Shown: in pieces, positions 49,935-59,915 of the stretch
How the letters are laid out: each line of letters starts with the position of its first letter
Position numbering within the stretch: position 1 is the first letter of the stretch
Assembly: GCF_900129615.1 (NCBI RefSeq)
Contig: NZ_FQWI01000003.1
Span: 372,001-436,000, forward strand
Length of the DNA stretch: 64,000 nt
Source of the DNA: Pectobacterium carotovorum
GTDB lineage: Bacteria > Pseudomonadota > Gammaproteobacteria > Enterobacterales > Enterobacteriaceae
Direction of reading: 5' to 3'
Notes under the pieces: generated by a model
Databases searched by the model: none
Told to the model about the DNA's origin: nothing
The model's input: only the letters and a program-made list of their open reading frames with translations
Program-made: the position numbers and the translations under genes

Positions 49935-51104
49935 TTAGCGGATAACGGCACGCGCGCTGGCGCTAACGCCCAGCAATAGCAGTGCGACAAACCCGAATGC
50001 GGTAGCCAAATTGCTGAACTGTGCAATAAAGCCGAGAATGGTCGGGCCGAGCAGAATACCTGCATAGCCTACGGTAGTAATGGAGGCGATGGCTAGATTC
50101 GGCGGCATGATCTTTTGATTCCCTGCTGCGCTGAAAAGGATCGGTACCACATTCGAGGCGCCGATACCCACCATCACAAAGCCAAGAATGGCGGTGATCG
50201 CATTATCAATGCTGATCGTTAACAGCAGACCGAGAGCGGCACAGAGGCTGCCACCGGTCAGAATTGCGTAACGGCCGAGTGCGTTAACGATGCGATCGCC
50301 GTTCAGCCTGCCCAGCGTCATCGCGACGGAAAATGCCGCATAGCCCATGCCCGCCTGCGCGCCGCTCAGGTTGCGCTCAACGGTTAAAAAGAGGGCGCTC
50401 CAGTCTAGTATGGAGCCTTCGGCTAAGAACATGATGAAGCACAGTGAGCCAATGAACATCACCCAGCCGCGCGGGATGACAAACAGCGGGCTGTCGTCAT
50501 CTTGATTTGTGGTGCGCAGCAGGTGTTTATGCGCCGTTGCCATAAATATCAGCATGAGTGCGACAATCGCCAGAATCGCCATCAGCGGGGACAGGCCAAG
50601 CCACAGCAGGGCGCTGACGCCGCCTGCGCCGACAATCCCCCCGATGCTAAAGAAGCCATGAAAACCAGACATCATCGCCCGGCCGCTCGCCCGTTCTACG
50701 ATAACGGCCTGAATATTCATCGCGACATCAATCATCCCCATAGACGCGCCGAAAAAGAGCAGCGTTATCGCCATTAGAGGCAGCGTTTCAGCCTGCGTCA
50801 GCGCGGGCAACACCAGACAAAGCAGCGCGCTTGCCAGCAAAATAACGCTGCGGCACCCCAGTTTACTGGTGAGAAAACCGGTCAGCGGCATGGCTAGGAG
50901 CGAACCAATACCGAGAGAAAGCAGCAACATCCCCAGAGAGGCATCACTGATAGCCAACCGCGTTTTGACAAAGGGCACCAGCGGTGCCCAGGAAGCCATA
51001 GCAAAGCCCGCAACAAAGAAAACGATGCGCGTGGCTGCCTGTGCTTTCTTGCCTGGCAGATTCTGATTAATGCATAACGGGTTGGAATTCAGTGTTGTAC
51101 TCAT
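49935..51104 (-). CDS. MFS transporter, YbjJ-like
   Basis: 389 residues from ATG at 51104 (MSTTLNSNPLCINQN); an upstream TTG would add ten residues without support. About twelve hydrophobic segments. MFS motif LTSKLGCRSVILLASAL follows TM2, and GLGRL-type motifs recur (SVAMTLGRLNGDRIV). It resembles the YbjJ group of sugar/drug-like MFS carriers; the substrate is unknown. The 13-nt gap to rcsD suggests co-transcription with the Rcs genes, unlike E. coli, where rcsD is preceded by micF. Confidence 0.8.
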   Translation of the reverse strand: MSTTLNSNPLCINQNLPGKKAQAATRIVFFVAGFAMASWAPLVPFVKTRLAISDASLGMLLLSLGIGSLLAMPLTGFLTSKLGCRSVILLASALLCLVLPALTQAETLPLMAITLLFFGASMGMIDVAMNIQAVIVERASGRAMMSGFHGFFSIGGIVGAGGVSALLWLGLSPLMAILAIVALMLIFMATAHKHLLRTTNQDDDSPLFVIPRGWVMFIGSLCFIMFLAEGSILDWSALFLTVERNLSGAQAGMGYAAFSVAMTLGRLNGDRIVNALGRYAILTGGSLCAALGLLLTISIDNAITAILGFVMVGIGASNVVPILFSAAGNQKIMPPNLAIASITTVGYAGILLGPTILGFIAQFSNLATAFGFVALLLLGVSASARAVIR

Positions 51105-51233
51105 CCTGATGAGGCTATCCGGTCGACGTAACAAAAGCCTATTTTTACCATAGTTAGCGGTCTGAATGGAAAGAATCCTGGTGTACGGTTTTGGCGCGGG
51201 GGAAGAAGGGAGAGGCGGGGCAGTGGCGCGGGC

Positions 51234-51296
51234 AAAAAAATGCCGATTAGATAATCGGCAAAAGAATCGGTCAATTGAAGCAATAATGATGATGGG
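51234..51296 (-). ncRNA. micF: Probable MicF-like small RNA
   Basis: On the minus strand the transcript would begin near CCATCATCATTATTG, sharing ATCATCATTA with the conserved 5' seed of E. coli MicF, continue through ATTGACCG (MicF has ATTACCG), and end in a perfect terminator GCCGATTA / TAATCGGC with seven T. Position supports it: E. coli micF lies upstream of rcsD in the same direction, and here only an MFS gene intervenes. At about 63 nt it is shorter than E. coli MicF (93). A TAAAAT -10 (51302-51307) is correctly spaced. MicF represses ompF-type porins by base-pairing. Confidence 0.6.
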
Positions 51297-51326
51297 AGAG
51301 GATTTTAGAGCGATGCGCGCGACCCG

Positions 51327-51345
51327 TTTTGCCGTTTGGTGCGAT
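51327..51345 (-). promoter_or_regulatory. Candidate marbox upstream of the MicF-like RNA
   Basis: ATCGCACCAAACGGCAAAA (minus strand) agrees with the MarA/SoxS/Rob consensus AYNGCACNNWNNRYYAAAY at all but two positions. It overlaps the -35 position relative to the TAAAAT at 51302-51307, where class II marboxes lie. E. coli micF is a known MarA/SoxS/Rob target. Confidence 0.5.
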
Positions 51346-51446
51346 TTCAGTCAGTGTTCACCGTTATGGTCTTGCGTAACCTCTCACCCACGGCGTGTTT
51401 TTTTCCCGTATAATCCCCTACTTTGTGTTAGGTCTCCGGGGTAACG

Positions 51447-52769
51447 GTGAAACAACTTTCCGACTTGCTGCGGCATCTGCAGCAGGATTTGCGCGAGCCA
51501 CAGCCTGAACGCGCAGGTTTCAGACAAATAACGCGTTCGTTGACCCTCAGCGACGCGTCTGAGCTATTGCCGTGGCTGGCGACTCAGCCTGTGTACCCCC
51601 AGTTCTATTGGCAGCATCGTCAGGATCGTGAAGAGGCCGCCGTGTGCGGCAACGTGTGCGGGTTTCGCCACATTCAGGATGCCGAGGCGTTTCTTGCTCA
51701 GCAGCAGTGCGATCCCACTGTGCGCATCTGGGGGCTGAACGCGTTTAATCAAACGAAAGAGGACGCTGTTTCTTCACCCGGCTACCTGTTTTTGCCCCGT
51801 GCGGAACTGCGGCGTCAGGATGATACGCTCAGCCTGAGTATTAATTTGTTCAGTGATACATCATTGCAACAGGATGCCGTTGAAGCCTCGGCGTTTATTA
51901 ATCTGCTTCTGCCACCTGCGTCGCAGCCTCTTTTGCATGCGGAAGTTCAGTCCGTCGGGCATCAGCCGGAGCGTCAGGGATGGATCGATTTGCTCCAGCG
52001 GGCGCTGCATGACATCAATACTGGGTTGATGGAAAAGGTGGTTCTGGCGCGGGCGACCACGTTAACGCTGACGCAGCCGCTACAGGCCACCACCTTTATG
52101 GCTGCCAGCCGAGCGGCGAATCACCACTGTTTCCATTTCATGTTGGCGCACGATGCGCGTCATGCGTTTCTCGGCTCCAGCCCGGAGCGGCTTTATCGTC
52201 GGCGGGGTAGCGAACTGGAAACCGAGGCGCTGGCGGGGACGGTGGCAAGCGATCGCGATGCGCACAAAGCTGCTGAGCTGGCCGACTGGCTGATGAATGA
52301 CACCAAAAATCAGTGCGAGAACATGTTGGTGGTGGATGATATTTGCCAGCGGCTACAGCAGTCCGCGCTGTCGCTGGATGTCATGCCGCCGGAAATTGTG
52401 CGCCTGCGTAAAGTACAGCATCTGCGCCGCACCATTCACGCCACGCTGCGCACCGCATCCGATAGCGCATGCCTGAATGCGTTACAGCCCACGGCAGCCG
52501 TCGCAGGCCTGCCGAGGCAAGAGGCTCGCTGTTTTATTGCCGAACATGAACCGTTTGAACGCGGCTGGTACGCGGGTTCCGCAGGTTACCTTTCGCGTCA
52601 GCAGTCTGAATTCAGCGTGGCGCTACGTTCGGCCGAAGTGCGGGATCATGTTTTAACGCTTTATGCCGGTGCCGGAATTGTGGCGGGTTCTGATCCAGAA
52701 CAAGAATGGCAGGAGTTAGAAAACAAAGCAGCAGGGCTAAGATCCCTGTTAGACGGTGATATGTCATAG
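51447..52769 (+). CDS. menF: Isochorismate synthase MenF
   Basis: Converts chorismate to isochorismate, first step of menaquinone synthesis. 440 residues starting at a GTG (51447, GTGAAACAACTT), the family start region; E. coli has about 431. Chorismate-binding enzyme domain with the active-site lysine in GLMEKVVLARATT, ETEALAGTVAS, QPTAAVAGLPR and the C-terminal GAGIVAGSDPEQEWQELENK motif. Separated from menD by 245 bp containing a repeat, so menD may have its own promoter. Confidence 0.94.
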   Translation: MKQLSDLLRHLQQDLREPQPERAGFRQITRSLTLSDASELLPWLATQPVYPQFYWQHRQDREEAAVCGNVCGFRHIQDAEAFLAQQQCDPTVRIWGLNAFNQTKEDAVSSPGYLFLPRAELRRQDDTLSLSINLFSDTSLQQDAVEASAFINLLLPPASQPLLHAEVQSVGHQPERQGWIDLLQRALHDINTGLMEKVVLARATTLTLTQPLQATTFMAASRAANHHCFHFMLAHDARHAFLGSSPERLYRRRGSELETEALAGTVASDRDAHKAAELADWLMNDTKNQCENMLVVDDICQRLQQSALSLDVMPPEIVRLRKVQHLRRTIHATLRTASDSACLNALQPTAAVAGLPRQEARCFIAEHEPFERGWYAGSAGYLSRQQSEFSVALRSAEVRDHVLTLYAGAGIVAGSDPEQEWQELENKAAGLRSLLDGDMS

Positions 52770-52906
52770 TTTTGTTTTATGGTTGTTGTGCGAGGTACTG
52801 GTTTATATCAAAGTCAGCGTGATAAAAAAAAATATAATAAGGCTGATCTCGATGTTTGCTGAAGGGCAACCAGACCGCCAACAGTTTGATCATTAGTATT
52901 TGCTTA

Positions 52907-52985
52907 ATACCCTAAATCATTCGAGTTGCGTGACAAAACGTTAGCGTTTTGAACAGCGCTATGCGGCTTGAAGTATAACGGATAT
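52907..52985. repeat. 79-bp palindromic intergenic repeat between menF and menD
   Basis: Imperfect terminal inverted repeats of about 20 bp (ATACCCTAAATCATTCGAG ... CTTGAAGTATAACGGATAT) enclose a perfect hairpin CAAAACG / CGTTTTG (52934-52951). The ends match a repeat family I recall from Pectobacterium, Yersinia and Serratia intergenic regions (TATACCCTAAAT...TTGAAGTATGACGGGTATA). It looks like a short, non-coding MITE-like element. Confidence 0.65.
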
Positions 52986-53014
52986 AACCTGCAACCTGAG
53001 TTGTTGAGTACAAC

Positions 53015-54697
53015 ATGTCAACAAGTGTATTTAATCGCCGCTGGGCTACATTACTGCTGGAATCGCTGACCCGCCACGGTGTCCGGCATGTCTGCATCGC
53101 GCCTGGCTCTCGCTCCACCCCGTTGACGCTGTCTGCGGCGGATAATCGCGCACTCATTTGCCACACGCATTTTGACGAGCGGGGGCTCGGGCATCTGGCG
53201 CTGGGGCTGGCAAAAGCCTCGCGTGAACCGGTTGCGATTATCGTGACGTCAGGCACTGCTGCCGCGAATCTTTATCCCGCCATCATTGAAGCGGGGTTGA
53301 CTGGCGAACGTCTGGTGGTTCTGACGGCCGACCGCCCGCCGGAGCTGATTGACTGCGGTGCGAATCAGGCGATTCGTCAACATGCACTGTATGCTTCACA
53401 CCCCACGCTGGCGCTGGATTTGCCGCGCCCTACGCCCGACATTCCGGCTAGCTGGCTAGTTTCCTCTGTGGATAGCGCCATGGCGCGGCTGACGCACGGC
53501 GCGCTGCACATTAACTGTCCCTTTGCCGAACCGCTTTACGGTGCCGATGACGGCACGGCGTACCAGGACTGGCTGATGACGCTGGGCGACTGGTGGAATA
53601 GCCGTGAGCCCTGGCTGCGCGAAATGCGCCAGAGTTCGCTGGCGGTACAGCCGGACTGGTTGCAGTGGCGACAAAAGCGGGGCGTCGTCCTCGCTGGGCG
53701 CGTGAGTCCTGAACAAGGGGCGCAACTCGCTGCGTGGGCGAACGAACTGGGCTGGCCGCTGATTGGTGACGTCCTGTCGCAGAGCGGGCAGCCGTTACCC
53801 TGTGCGGATATTTGGCTGGCGCATCCTGATGCAGCGGATCGCTTACGGCAGGCAGAAATTGTCTTGCAGTTCGGCGGCAGCCTGACCGGTAAGCGCCTGT
53901 TGCAATGGCAGGAACAGTGCCAGCCGCAAGAATTCTGGTTAATCGATGACCTACCGGGACGGCTGGATCCGGCTCATCACCGCGGACGCCGTCTGGTGGC
54001 GGACGTGGGTGAATGGCTGTCTGCGCATCCTGCACATAAGCAAGCTCCGTGGGCGGATTTGCTGGCGGATATTGCCGACAGAACGCAGCGGCAGGTTGAC
54101 GCACATCTGGCTTCCCGCTTTGGTGAGGCACAGCTGGCGCAGCGCATACCGGCGCTGTTGCCACCGGACGGGCAGCTGTTTGTCGGCAACAGTCTCGTTG
54201 TGCGCCTGATCGACGCGCTGGCGCAGCTCCCGCAAGGGTATCCGGTGTACGGTAATCGTGGTGCCAGCGGCATTGATGGCCTGATTTCCACGCTGGCCGG
54301 TGTACAGCGTGCCACGTCAAAAGCCACGCTGGGCATCGTCGGCGATCTTTCCGCGTTATACGATTTGAATGCGCTGGCGCTCCTGCGTCAGTCTCCCGCA
54401 CCGCTGGTGTTGATCGTGGTGAACAATAACGGTGGCCAGATATTTTCCCTGCTGCCGACGCCGGTTGCACAGCGTGAAGCGTTTTATTGCATGCCGCAAA
54501 ATGTGGAATTCGGGCACGCGGCCGCGATGTTTGGCCTGAATTACGTACGTGCCGAGAGCTGGGAACAGCTGGCGGGTACGGTGGCGGATTGCTGGACTCA
54601 GGGCGGCGTCACGCTACTGGAAGTGGTGGTTGAACCGAAAGACGGCGCGGAAACGCTCAATGAACTGGTCGCTCAGGTGGCGACGTGGGCGCATTAG
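53015..54697 (+). CDS. menD: SEPHCHC synthase MenD
   Basis: Thiamine-diphosphate enzyme joining isochorismate and 2-oxoglutarate. 560 residues. N-terminal Pyr domain begins [32 protein letters not shown] (given in part); ThDP/Mg motif in the third domain is [15 protein letters not shown] ... VNNNGGQIF. The catalytic-domain pattern [11 protein letters not shown] is intact. Its last 13 bases overlap menH. Confidence 0.95.
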   Translation: MSTSVFNRRWATLLLESLTRHGVRHVCIAPGSRSTPLTLSAADNRALICHTHFDERGLGHLALGLAKASREPVAIIVTSGTAAANLYPAIIEAGLTGERLVVLTADRPPELIDCGANQAIRQHALYASHPTLALDLPRPTPDIPASWLVSSVDSAMARLTHGALHINCPFAEPLYGADDGTAYQDWLMTLGDWWNSREPWLREMRQSSLAVQPDWLQWRQKRGVVLAGRVSPEQGAQLAAWANELGWPLIGDVLSQSGQPLPCADIWLAHPDAADRLRQAEIVLQFGGSLTGKRLLQWQEQCQPQEFWLIDDLPGRLDPAHHRGRRLVADVGEWLSAHPAHKQAPWADLLADIADRTQRQVDAHLASRFGEAQLAQRIPALLPPDGQLFVGNSLVVRLIDALAQLPQGYPVYGNRGASGIDGLISTLAGVQRATSKATLGIVGDLSALYDLNALALLRQSPAPLVLIVVNNNGGQIFSLLPTPVAQREAFYCMPQNVEFGHAAAMFGLNYVRAESWEQLAGTVADCWTQGGVTLLEVVVEPKDGAETLNELVAQVATWAH

Positions 54698-55500
54698 AGT
54701 TTCAGGGGATAGATTTTCAAGGGCTAGGCTGCCGGAAAGTGACGCACGGCGCGGTGGCTCCGAGGCAGCCGTGGCTGGTGTGTCTGCATGGTTTATTAGG
54801 CAGTGGTGAGGATTGGCAGTCCATCCTCCCGTTCTGCCGTGACTGGCCCGTGCTGCTGGTGGATTTACCCGGACACGGCGCATCGCGAACGATTTCCACA
54901 ACAGATTTTGCCGATGTCAGCCGCCAGTTAAGCAAGACGCTGTTGGATCAAGGCATTGAGAATTACTGGCTGCTAGGCTATTCGCTCGGTGGGCGTATCG
55001 CAATGTATCACGCCTGCAACGGACAGCATGACGGCATGCTGGGGCTGCTGGTCGAAGGCGGACATCCCGGCTTGGTAACGCCGGATCTGCGTACGGAACG
55101 CATCCACCATGATGCACGCTGGGCGCAGCGCTTTCGTCAGGAACCGCTGCCAGCGGTCTTGCAGGACTGGTATCAGCAGGCGGTCTTTGCCGATGTTGAT
55201 TCTACTCAGCGTGAACAGCTGATTGCGCGGCGCAGCGCCAATCACGGTGCGTCCGTTGCGGCGATGCTGGAAGCCACCTCGCTGGGGCGGCAGCCTTTTT
55301 TGGTGGAACGCCTCCAGCACCTGTCGATACCTTTTGTTTACTTATGCGGTGCCAGCGACGTGAAGTTTCAAACGCTGGCGGCGCAATACGGCCTGCCGTT
55401 ACTGAGCGTGGCTCAGGCGGGCCACAATGCCCATCAGGCGAATCCAACGGCCTATGCCGAGCGGGTTCGCTCTTTTCTTTTGCATCACGTTAAGGATTGA
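54685..55500 (+). CDS. menH: SHCHC synthase MenH
   Basis: Alpha/beta-hydrolase-fold enzyme that eliminates pyruvate from SEPHCHC. 271 residues from a GTG start at 54685, overlapping menD by 13 nt. Oxyanion region [12 protein letters not shown], nucleophile elbow [10 protein letters not shown] (Ser), acid within [10 protein letters not shown] and C-terminal His in QAGHNAHQ complete the triad. Confidence 0.93.
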   Translation: MGALEFQGIDFQGLGCRKVTHGAVAPRQPWLVCLHGLLGSGEDWQSILPFCRDWPVLLVDLPGHGASRTISTTDFADVSRQLSKTLLDQGIENYWLLGYSLGGRIAMYHACNGQHDGMLGLLVEGGHPGLVTPDLRTERIHHDARWAQRFRQEPLPAVLQDWYQQAVFADVDSTQREQLIARRSANHGASVAAMLEATSLGRQPFLVERLQHLSIPFVYLCGASDVKFQTLAAQYGLPLLSVAQAGHNAHQANPTAYAERVRSFLLHHVKD

Positions 55501-55505
55501 TAACT

Positions 55506-56363
55506 ATGCTTTATCCGAGTGAAGACCTGCTTTACGCACCGATTGAATGGCACGATTGCAGCGGCGACTTCGCCGATATCCTCTACCATAAATCCATCGA
55601 TGGCATTGCCAAAATCACCATTAACCGTCCTCAGGTACGCAATGCGTTCCGTCCGCAAACGGTAAAAGAGATGATTCAGGCGCTTGATAATGCGCGTCAT
55701 GACGACGGTATCGGGACGATTATCCTGACCGGTGCTGGCGATAAAGCATTCTGCTCCGGCGGCGATCAGAAAGTTCGTGGCGACTACGGCGGTTATCAGG
55801 ATGACAGCGGCGTGCATCATCTGAACGTGCTGGATTTCCAGCGTCAGATCCGTACCTGTCCGAAGCCGGTTGTCGCGATGGTCGCAGGCTATTCCATCGG
55901 TGGTGGACATGTTCTACACATGATGTGTGACCTGACCATTGCGGCAGAAAACGCCATCTTCGGTCAAACGGGTCCGCGCGTCGGCTCCTTTGACGGCGGC
56001 TGGGGCGCTTCTTACATGGCACGCATCGTGGGTCAGAAGAAAGCGCGTGAAATCTGGTTCCTGTGCCGCCAGTACGACGCTGCGCAAGCGTTGGATATGG
56101 GGCTGGTGAACACGGTAGTGCCGTTGGCGGATCTGGAAAAAGAAACCGTGCGCTGGTGCCGTGAAATGCTGCAAAACAGCCCAATGGCGCTGCGCTGCCT
56201 GAAAGCGGCGCTGAACGCAGACTGCGACGGTCAGGCTGGCCTGCAGGAGCTGGCGGGTAACGCCACCATGCTGTTCTACATGACAGACGAAGGGCAGGAA
56301 GGCCGCAACGCGTTCAATGAAAAACGTCAGCCTGACTTCAGCAAATTCAAACGGAATCCGTAA
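55506..56363 (+). CDS. menB: 1,4-dihydroxy-2-naphthoyl-CoA synthase MenB
   Basis: Crotonase-fold ring-closing enzyme. 285 residues from ATG at 55506 ([19 protein letters not shown]), the E. coli length; a TTG three codons upstream is not needed. Crotonase motifs [40 protein letters not shown] (given in part) and [20 protein letters not shown] are intact, ending [16 protein letters not shown]. Its stop overlaps the menC start (TAATG). Confidence 0.96.
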   Translation: MLYPSEDLLYAPIEWHDCSGDFADILYHKSIDGIAKITINRPQVRNAFRPQTVKEMIQALDNARHDDGIGTIILTGAGDKAFCSGGDQKVRGDYGGYQDDSGVHHLNVLDFQRQIRTCPKPVVAMVAGYSIGGGHVLHMMCDLTIAAENAIFGQTGPRVGSFDGGWGASYMARIVGQKKAREIWFLCRQYDAAQALDMGLVNTVVPLADLEKETVRWCREMLQNSPMALRCLKAALNADCDGQAGLQELAGNATMLFYMTDEGQEGRNAFNEKRQPDFSKFKRNP

Positions 56364-57334
56364 TGCGTCAAGTCACTCTCTATCGTTACAGCGTGCCGAT
56401 GGAAGCCGGAGTGGTGCTGCGCAATCAGCGTCTGAAAACCCGCGATGGGCTTATCGTTCGCCTGCAAGACGGCGAGCGGTTGGGCTGGGGTGAGATTGCG
56501 CCGTTGCCAGAATTCAGCGTGGAAACGTTGAAAGAGGCGGAATCAGCCACGCTTGAACAGCTGCAATCGTGGGCAGCAGGACAGGCATTTTCTGACGATC
56601 TTCCGCCGTCGGTTGCCTTTGGTTTGAGCTGTGCGCAGGCCGAGCTGGATCGGCATCTGCCGCAGGCAGCGGACTATCGCAAAGCGCCATTGTGCAGCGG
56701 CGATCCTGACGAGCTGTTTGAGATGCTACAGGCGATGCCGGGCGAGAAAGTGGCAAAGATCAAAGTCGGCCTGTACGAAGCGGTGCGTGATGGCATGATC
56801 GTTAACGTGCTGCTGGAAGCCTTGCCGGATCTGAAACTCCGTCTGGATGCCAACCGCAGTTGGACGCGAGCCAAAGCCGATGGCTTCGCTCGTTATGTCG
56901 CGCCGTCATTGCGTTCGCGCATTGCCTTCCTCGAAGAACCTTGCAAAACCCGTGAAGAATCTCGCGAGTTTGCGCGAGAAACGGGCATCAACATTGCCTG
57001 GGATGAAAGCGTGCGCGAGGCGGATTTTCGGGTAGAAGCCGAGCCGGGCGTGAGTGCGATTGTGATCAAACCTATGCTGGTCGGCAGCCTCGCACGCTGC
57101 CAACAGCTGGTGCAGGAAACGCATCAGGCTGGATTAACGGCGGTGATCAGCTCCAGCATCGAATCCAGTCTGGGCTTAACGCAGCTGGCACGTCTGGCGC
57201 ACTGGCTGACACCGGATACGGTTCCAGGGCTGGACACGTTGGATCTGATGCAGGCGCAGGTGGTTCAACGCTGGCCGGATAGCGCGTTGCCGCTGTTGGC
57301 TGCTGAGCAACTGGACGTGGTATGGCAATCCTGA
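56363..57334 (+). CDS. menC: o-Succinylbenzoate synthase MenC
   Basis: Enolase-superfamily enzyme dehydrating SHCHC to o-succinylbenzoate. 323 residues. Catalytic KIKVGL, metal ligands in [13 protein letters not shown] and WDESV, and second lysine in IVIKPMLVG. Starts at the one-base overlap with menB and overlaps menE by 13 nt, so the menD-H-B-C-E operon is tightly coupled. Confidence 0.95.
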   Translation: MRQVTLYRYSVPMEAGVVLRNQRLKTRDGLIVRLQDGERLGWGEIAPLPEFSVETLKEAESATLEQLQSWAAGQAFSDDLPPSVAFGLSCAQAELDRHLPQAADYRKAPLCSGDPDELFEMLQAMPGEKVAKIKVGLYEAVRDGMIVNVLLEALPDLKLRLDANRSWTRAKADGFARYVAPSLRSRIAFLEEPCKTREESREFARETGINIAWDESVREADFRVEAEPGVSAIVIKPMLVGSLARCQQLVQETHQAGLTAVISSSIESSLGLTQLARLAHWLTPDTVPGLDTLDLMQAQVVQRWPDSALPLLAAEQLDVVWQS

Positions 57335-58755
57335 CCGACTGGCCGTGGCGATACTGGGCTAGCCAGATGCCCCAGTCTGTGGCATTGATTGAAGATGAAA
57401 CCCGCTGGAGCTGGCAGTCGCTTGCCCAGTGGGTGGATCAGCTGGCAGAGCATTTCACCCAGCAGGGCGTTATGGCCGACAGTACAGTCGCGCTACGCGG
57501 GAAAAATAGCGTCCAGATGCTGTTCAGTTATCTGGCGTTGTTACAGTGTGGTGTGCGCGTACTGCCGCTGAATCCACAGTTACCTGATGCATTAACCGAG
57601 GCGCTACTGCCTGCGCTGAATGTAGCGCATGGCCTGTGCCTGAATGATAAATCGTGGTCGAAGGCTGTACGTACGCTTTCTTTGCCGTCTGATTCTTTAC
57701 CCCTGTGTGATGCCGAGGAAAGCCGCCGTATCGATAGACTACGCTGGCAGGCCGATCGGCTGGCGACGCTGACGCTGACATCCGGCTCCAGCGGGATGCC
57801 GAAGGCGGCGGTGCATTCATTTGCTGCCCATCTCTCCAGCGCGGAAGGCGTGGTGCAGATGATGGCATTTTCCTCCAGCGATAGCTGGCTGTTGTCACTT
57901 CCGCTCTTTCACGTTTCTGGGCAGGGCATCGTCTGGCGCTGGCTTGCGACTGGGGCAACGATTGTTGTCCGTGCGCATCAGCCTCTGGATAGTGCGCTGC
58001 GCGATTGCACCCATGCTTCTCTGGTGCCGACGCAGCTGTGGCGACTGCTGTCAGAGGGGACATTCCCCACGGCATTAAAGGCCGTATTGCTCGGTGGTGC
58101 GATGATCCCGCAGGCGCTGACGCAACAGGCGGAAGCGCGAGGCGTCAGTTGCTGGTGTGGCTATGGTCTGACGGAACTGGCGTCCACGGTCTGCGCGAAA
58201 CGTGCTGATGGATGTTCGGGCGTCGGCATGCCACTGCACGGGCGAGAGATCCGGCTGGTGGAGGATGAAATCCTGCTGCGTGGCAGCACGCTGGCCGCCG
58301 GTTATTGGCGTGACGGAAAACTGATTCCACTCGTCGATGATGATGGCTGGTTCCACACGCGAGATCGCGGGTTATTTACCGAAGGCGAATGGCACATTCT
58401 GGGGCGTCTGGATAATCAATTCTTCAGCGGTGGGGAAGGGATTCAGCCCGAGAATATCGAAGCCGTGCTGTTGGCACATCCCGATGTTCAACAGGCCTGC
58501 ATTGTGCCTGTTGACGATGCGGAGTTCGGCCACCGTCCTGTTGCGGTATTGGAGGTGGCACAAACCACGACGCTTGATGCGATACGCGATTGGCTACAGC
58601 CGCAGCTTGCCGGATTTCAGCGTCCGGTCGCGTATTATGCGCTGCCCGTTGAACTGAAAAATGGTGGGATTAAGCTATCTCGCCAGCAGGTGAAAAGCTG
58701 GGTCAATGCAACGCACCATTCACCCAACACAACAGGTCGCGCAGCGCGGCGGTAG
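57322..58755 (+). CDS. menE: o-Succinylbenzoate-CoA ligase MenE
   Basis: ANL-superfamily acyl-CoA synthetase activating o-succinylbenzoate. 477 residues. AMP-binding P-loop [17 protein letters not shown]5-like [10 protein letters not shown]7 region WFHTRDRG, hinge [21 protein letters not shown] and A10 lysine in [12 protein letters not shown]. Last gene of the men operon. Confidence 0.95.
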   Translation: MAILTDWPWRYWASQMPQSVALIEDETRWSWQSLAQWVDQLAEHFTQQGVMADSTVALRGKNSVQMLFSYLALLQCGVRVLPLNPQLPDALTEALLPALNVAHGLCLNDKSWSKAVRTLSLPSDSLPLCDAEESRRIDRLRWQADRLATLTLTSGSSGMPKAAVHSFAAHLSSAEGVVQMMAFSSSDSWLLSLPLFHVSGQGIVWRWLATGATIVVRAHQPLDSALRDCTHASLVPTQLWRLLSEGTFPTALKAVLLGGAMIPQALTQQAEARGVSCWCGYGLTELASTVCAKRADGCSGVGMPLHGREIRLVEDEILLRGSTLAAGYWRDGKLIPLVDDDGWFHTRDRGLFTEGEWHILGRLDNQFFSGGEGIQPENIEAVLLAHPDVQQACIVPVDDAEFGHRPVAVLEVAQTTTLDAIRDWLQPQLAGFQRPVAYYALPVELKNGGIKLSRQQVKSWVNATHHSPNTTGRAARR

Positions 58756-58756
58756 G

Positions 58757-58966
58757 CTAGTTGTCCGGTGCGCTGGTGCCGGGTTTCGTCACCTTTCGTG
58801 GATGACTGGTCTGGTTACTGGCGCTGGTTTCACGATCAAACAGCGCCAGCTTTTCCAGAAACCATATGTCCTGAAATCGCATTGGGCTGTGCCTGTCGGA
58901 ACTCACCGTATGAGGGGGATCGATCGTCGTTGCGCGCTTTTCTGTGGCTAATTTCCCTTCTCTCAT
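58757..58966 (-). CDS. Hypothetical short protein, unverified
   Basis: 69 residues from the second of two adjacent ATGs (the first at 58969 would add one). A good AAGGA lies 7 nt upstream (minus strand), which is why I list it. Basic and hydrophilic, with no signal peptide or membrane segment; contains MRFQDIWFLEKLALFDRE. No family recognised. Convergent with menE, its stop only 1 nt past the menE stop. E. coli has the unrelated pmrD after menE. May be spurious. Confidence 0.35.
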   Translation of the reverse strand: MREGKLATEKRATTIDPPHTVSSDRHSPMRFQDIWFLEKLALFDRETSASNQTSHPRKVTKPGTSAPDN

Positions 58967-58969
58967 CAT

Positions 58970-59218
58970 CGTTTCCTTCTGCCTGTTTTATCGTCATCCA
59001 TGATGATTACTATTGTTCACTTTGTCTTTTTTGAGCAAATAGGCGGCGCTTATTGCTGCTATTGTCAGCAGCGCTGAAGGCAAACTTTCATGATTATTAA
59101 AAGAATAAATCGCTGCTCAGGGCAATTTCATGCTGGAGTGAGGGGGCGTTTCGGGTAGAATCGGCAACGATAACACCTTTACACGCGCGTTTAACGACGG
59201 TTTTTAAGGATATTGAAA
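58970..59218. other. Upstream region of yfaZ
   Basis: About 250 bp without a gene; holds the yfaZ promoter area and AAGGA at 59206-59210. No clear operator was seen. Confidence 0.4.
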
Positions 59219-59758
59219 ATGAAAAAGTTTGTGATTGCCTGTGCGGGAAGCTTGTTACTTGCAAGTGCCTCTGTACATGCCATTAGCCTTTCCGGGGAAG
59301 CAGGTCGCGATTACGCTGGTGCCAGTGCGGGCTTCGGTCTGGGCATTCCTGGGCTTGCGGGCAATGTGAGCTATGCCCACGGCGACAACAACAATGATGT
59401 ATACGGCTTCGGCTTGGGATACACCATTCCTGTTGGTCCACTCAAGCTGACTTTGGGTGGCAAAGCGCTGTACCTGAATCAGGATCACGGCAATGATGGC
59501 TATGGCGTCGCACTGGGAGGTGGCGTGCAGTGGCCGCTGAGCCGTCAGTTCTCGCTGTATGGTGAAGGTTACTATTCACCGGATTCCTTCTCCAGCCATG
59601 TTGATCACTATGTTGAAGGGAAAGCAGGCGTACGCTGGCAGGTGTTTGCACCGTTGAGCGTTGATGTCGGCTACCGCTACATCAATATGGCACGTGAAAA
59701 CGGCCCGGATAACAGACTGGCGGATTCTGCCTATGTCGGCGTTGGCCTGAACTTCTGA
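59219..59758 (+). CDS. yfaZ: YfaZ-family outer-membrane protein
   Basis: 179 residues from ATG at 59219 with AAGGA 8 nt upstream; an in-frame TTG two codons earlier is not needed. Signal peptide about 1-21 (cut after VHA). The mature part is an alternating, Gly/Tyr-rich beta-strand pattern ending in Phe (VGVGLNF), typical of a small outer-membrane beta-barrel. Function unknown. A strong terminator follows. Confidence 0.88.
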   Translation: MKKFVIACAGSLLLASASVHAISLSGEAGRDYAGASAGFGLGIPGLAGNVSYAHGDNNNDVYGFGLGYTIPVGPLKLTLGGKALYLNQDHGNDGYGVALGGGVQWPLSRQFSLYGEGYYSPDSFSSHVDHYVEGKAGVRWQVFAPLSVDVGYRYINMARENGPDNRLADSAYVGVGLNF

Positions 59759-59783
59759 TAGCTATCTGAAGTTAAAAGAAAAA

Positions 59784-59817
59784 AGAGCGTGAATGTTGAG
59801 TTCACGCTCTTTTTTTA
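59784..59817 (+). terminator. Intrinsic terminator of yfaZ
   Basis: 10-bp stem AGAGCGTGAA / TTCACGCTCT with a 7-nt loop and eight T. Confidence 0.93.
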
Positions 59818-59819
59818 TG

Positions 59820-59890
59820 ACGGACATCCTTGTCCGTCCCCCTTCGGGCCGTCGCAAGCGACGTTGAAAAACGCTCCCAGCGTTTTTTTA
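59820..59890. repeat. Cluster of small hairpins, including tyrP terminator
   Basis: Three hairpins in a row: GGACA/TGTCC (near 59822-59835), GTCGC/GCGAC (59851-59862) and AAAACGCT/AGCGTTTT (59868-59886). The last, with T-rich flanks on both strands, can terminate tyrP on the minus strand. The series resembles repetitive intergenic palindromes. Confidence 0.55.
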
Positions 59891-59915
59891 TGTCTTGGAT
59901 TAACCAATGAGAAGG

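Larger units (their letters stand above)
51105..51446. other. Divergent region between MFS gene and menF
   Basis: 342 bp. It contains a probable MicF-like small RNA on the minus strand (51234-51296) with its promoter, and further right CCCGTATAATCCCC near 51404-51417, a probable -10 (TATAAT) for menF on the plus strand. A GA/GC-rich patch at 51190-51232 has no recognised role. Confidence 0.6.
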
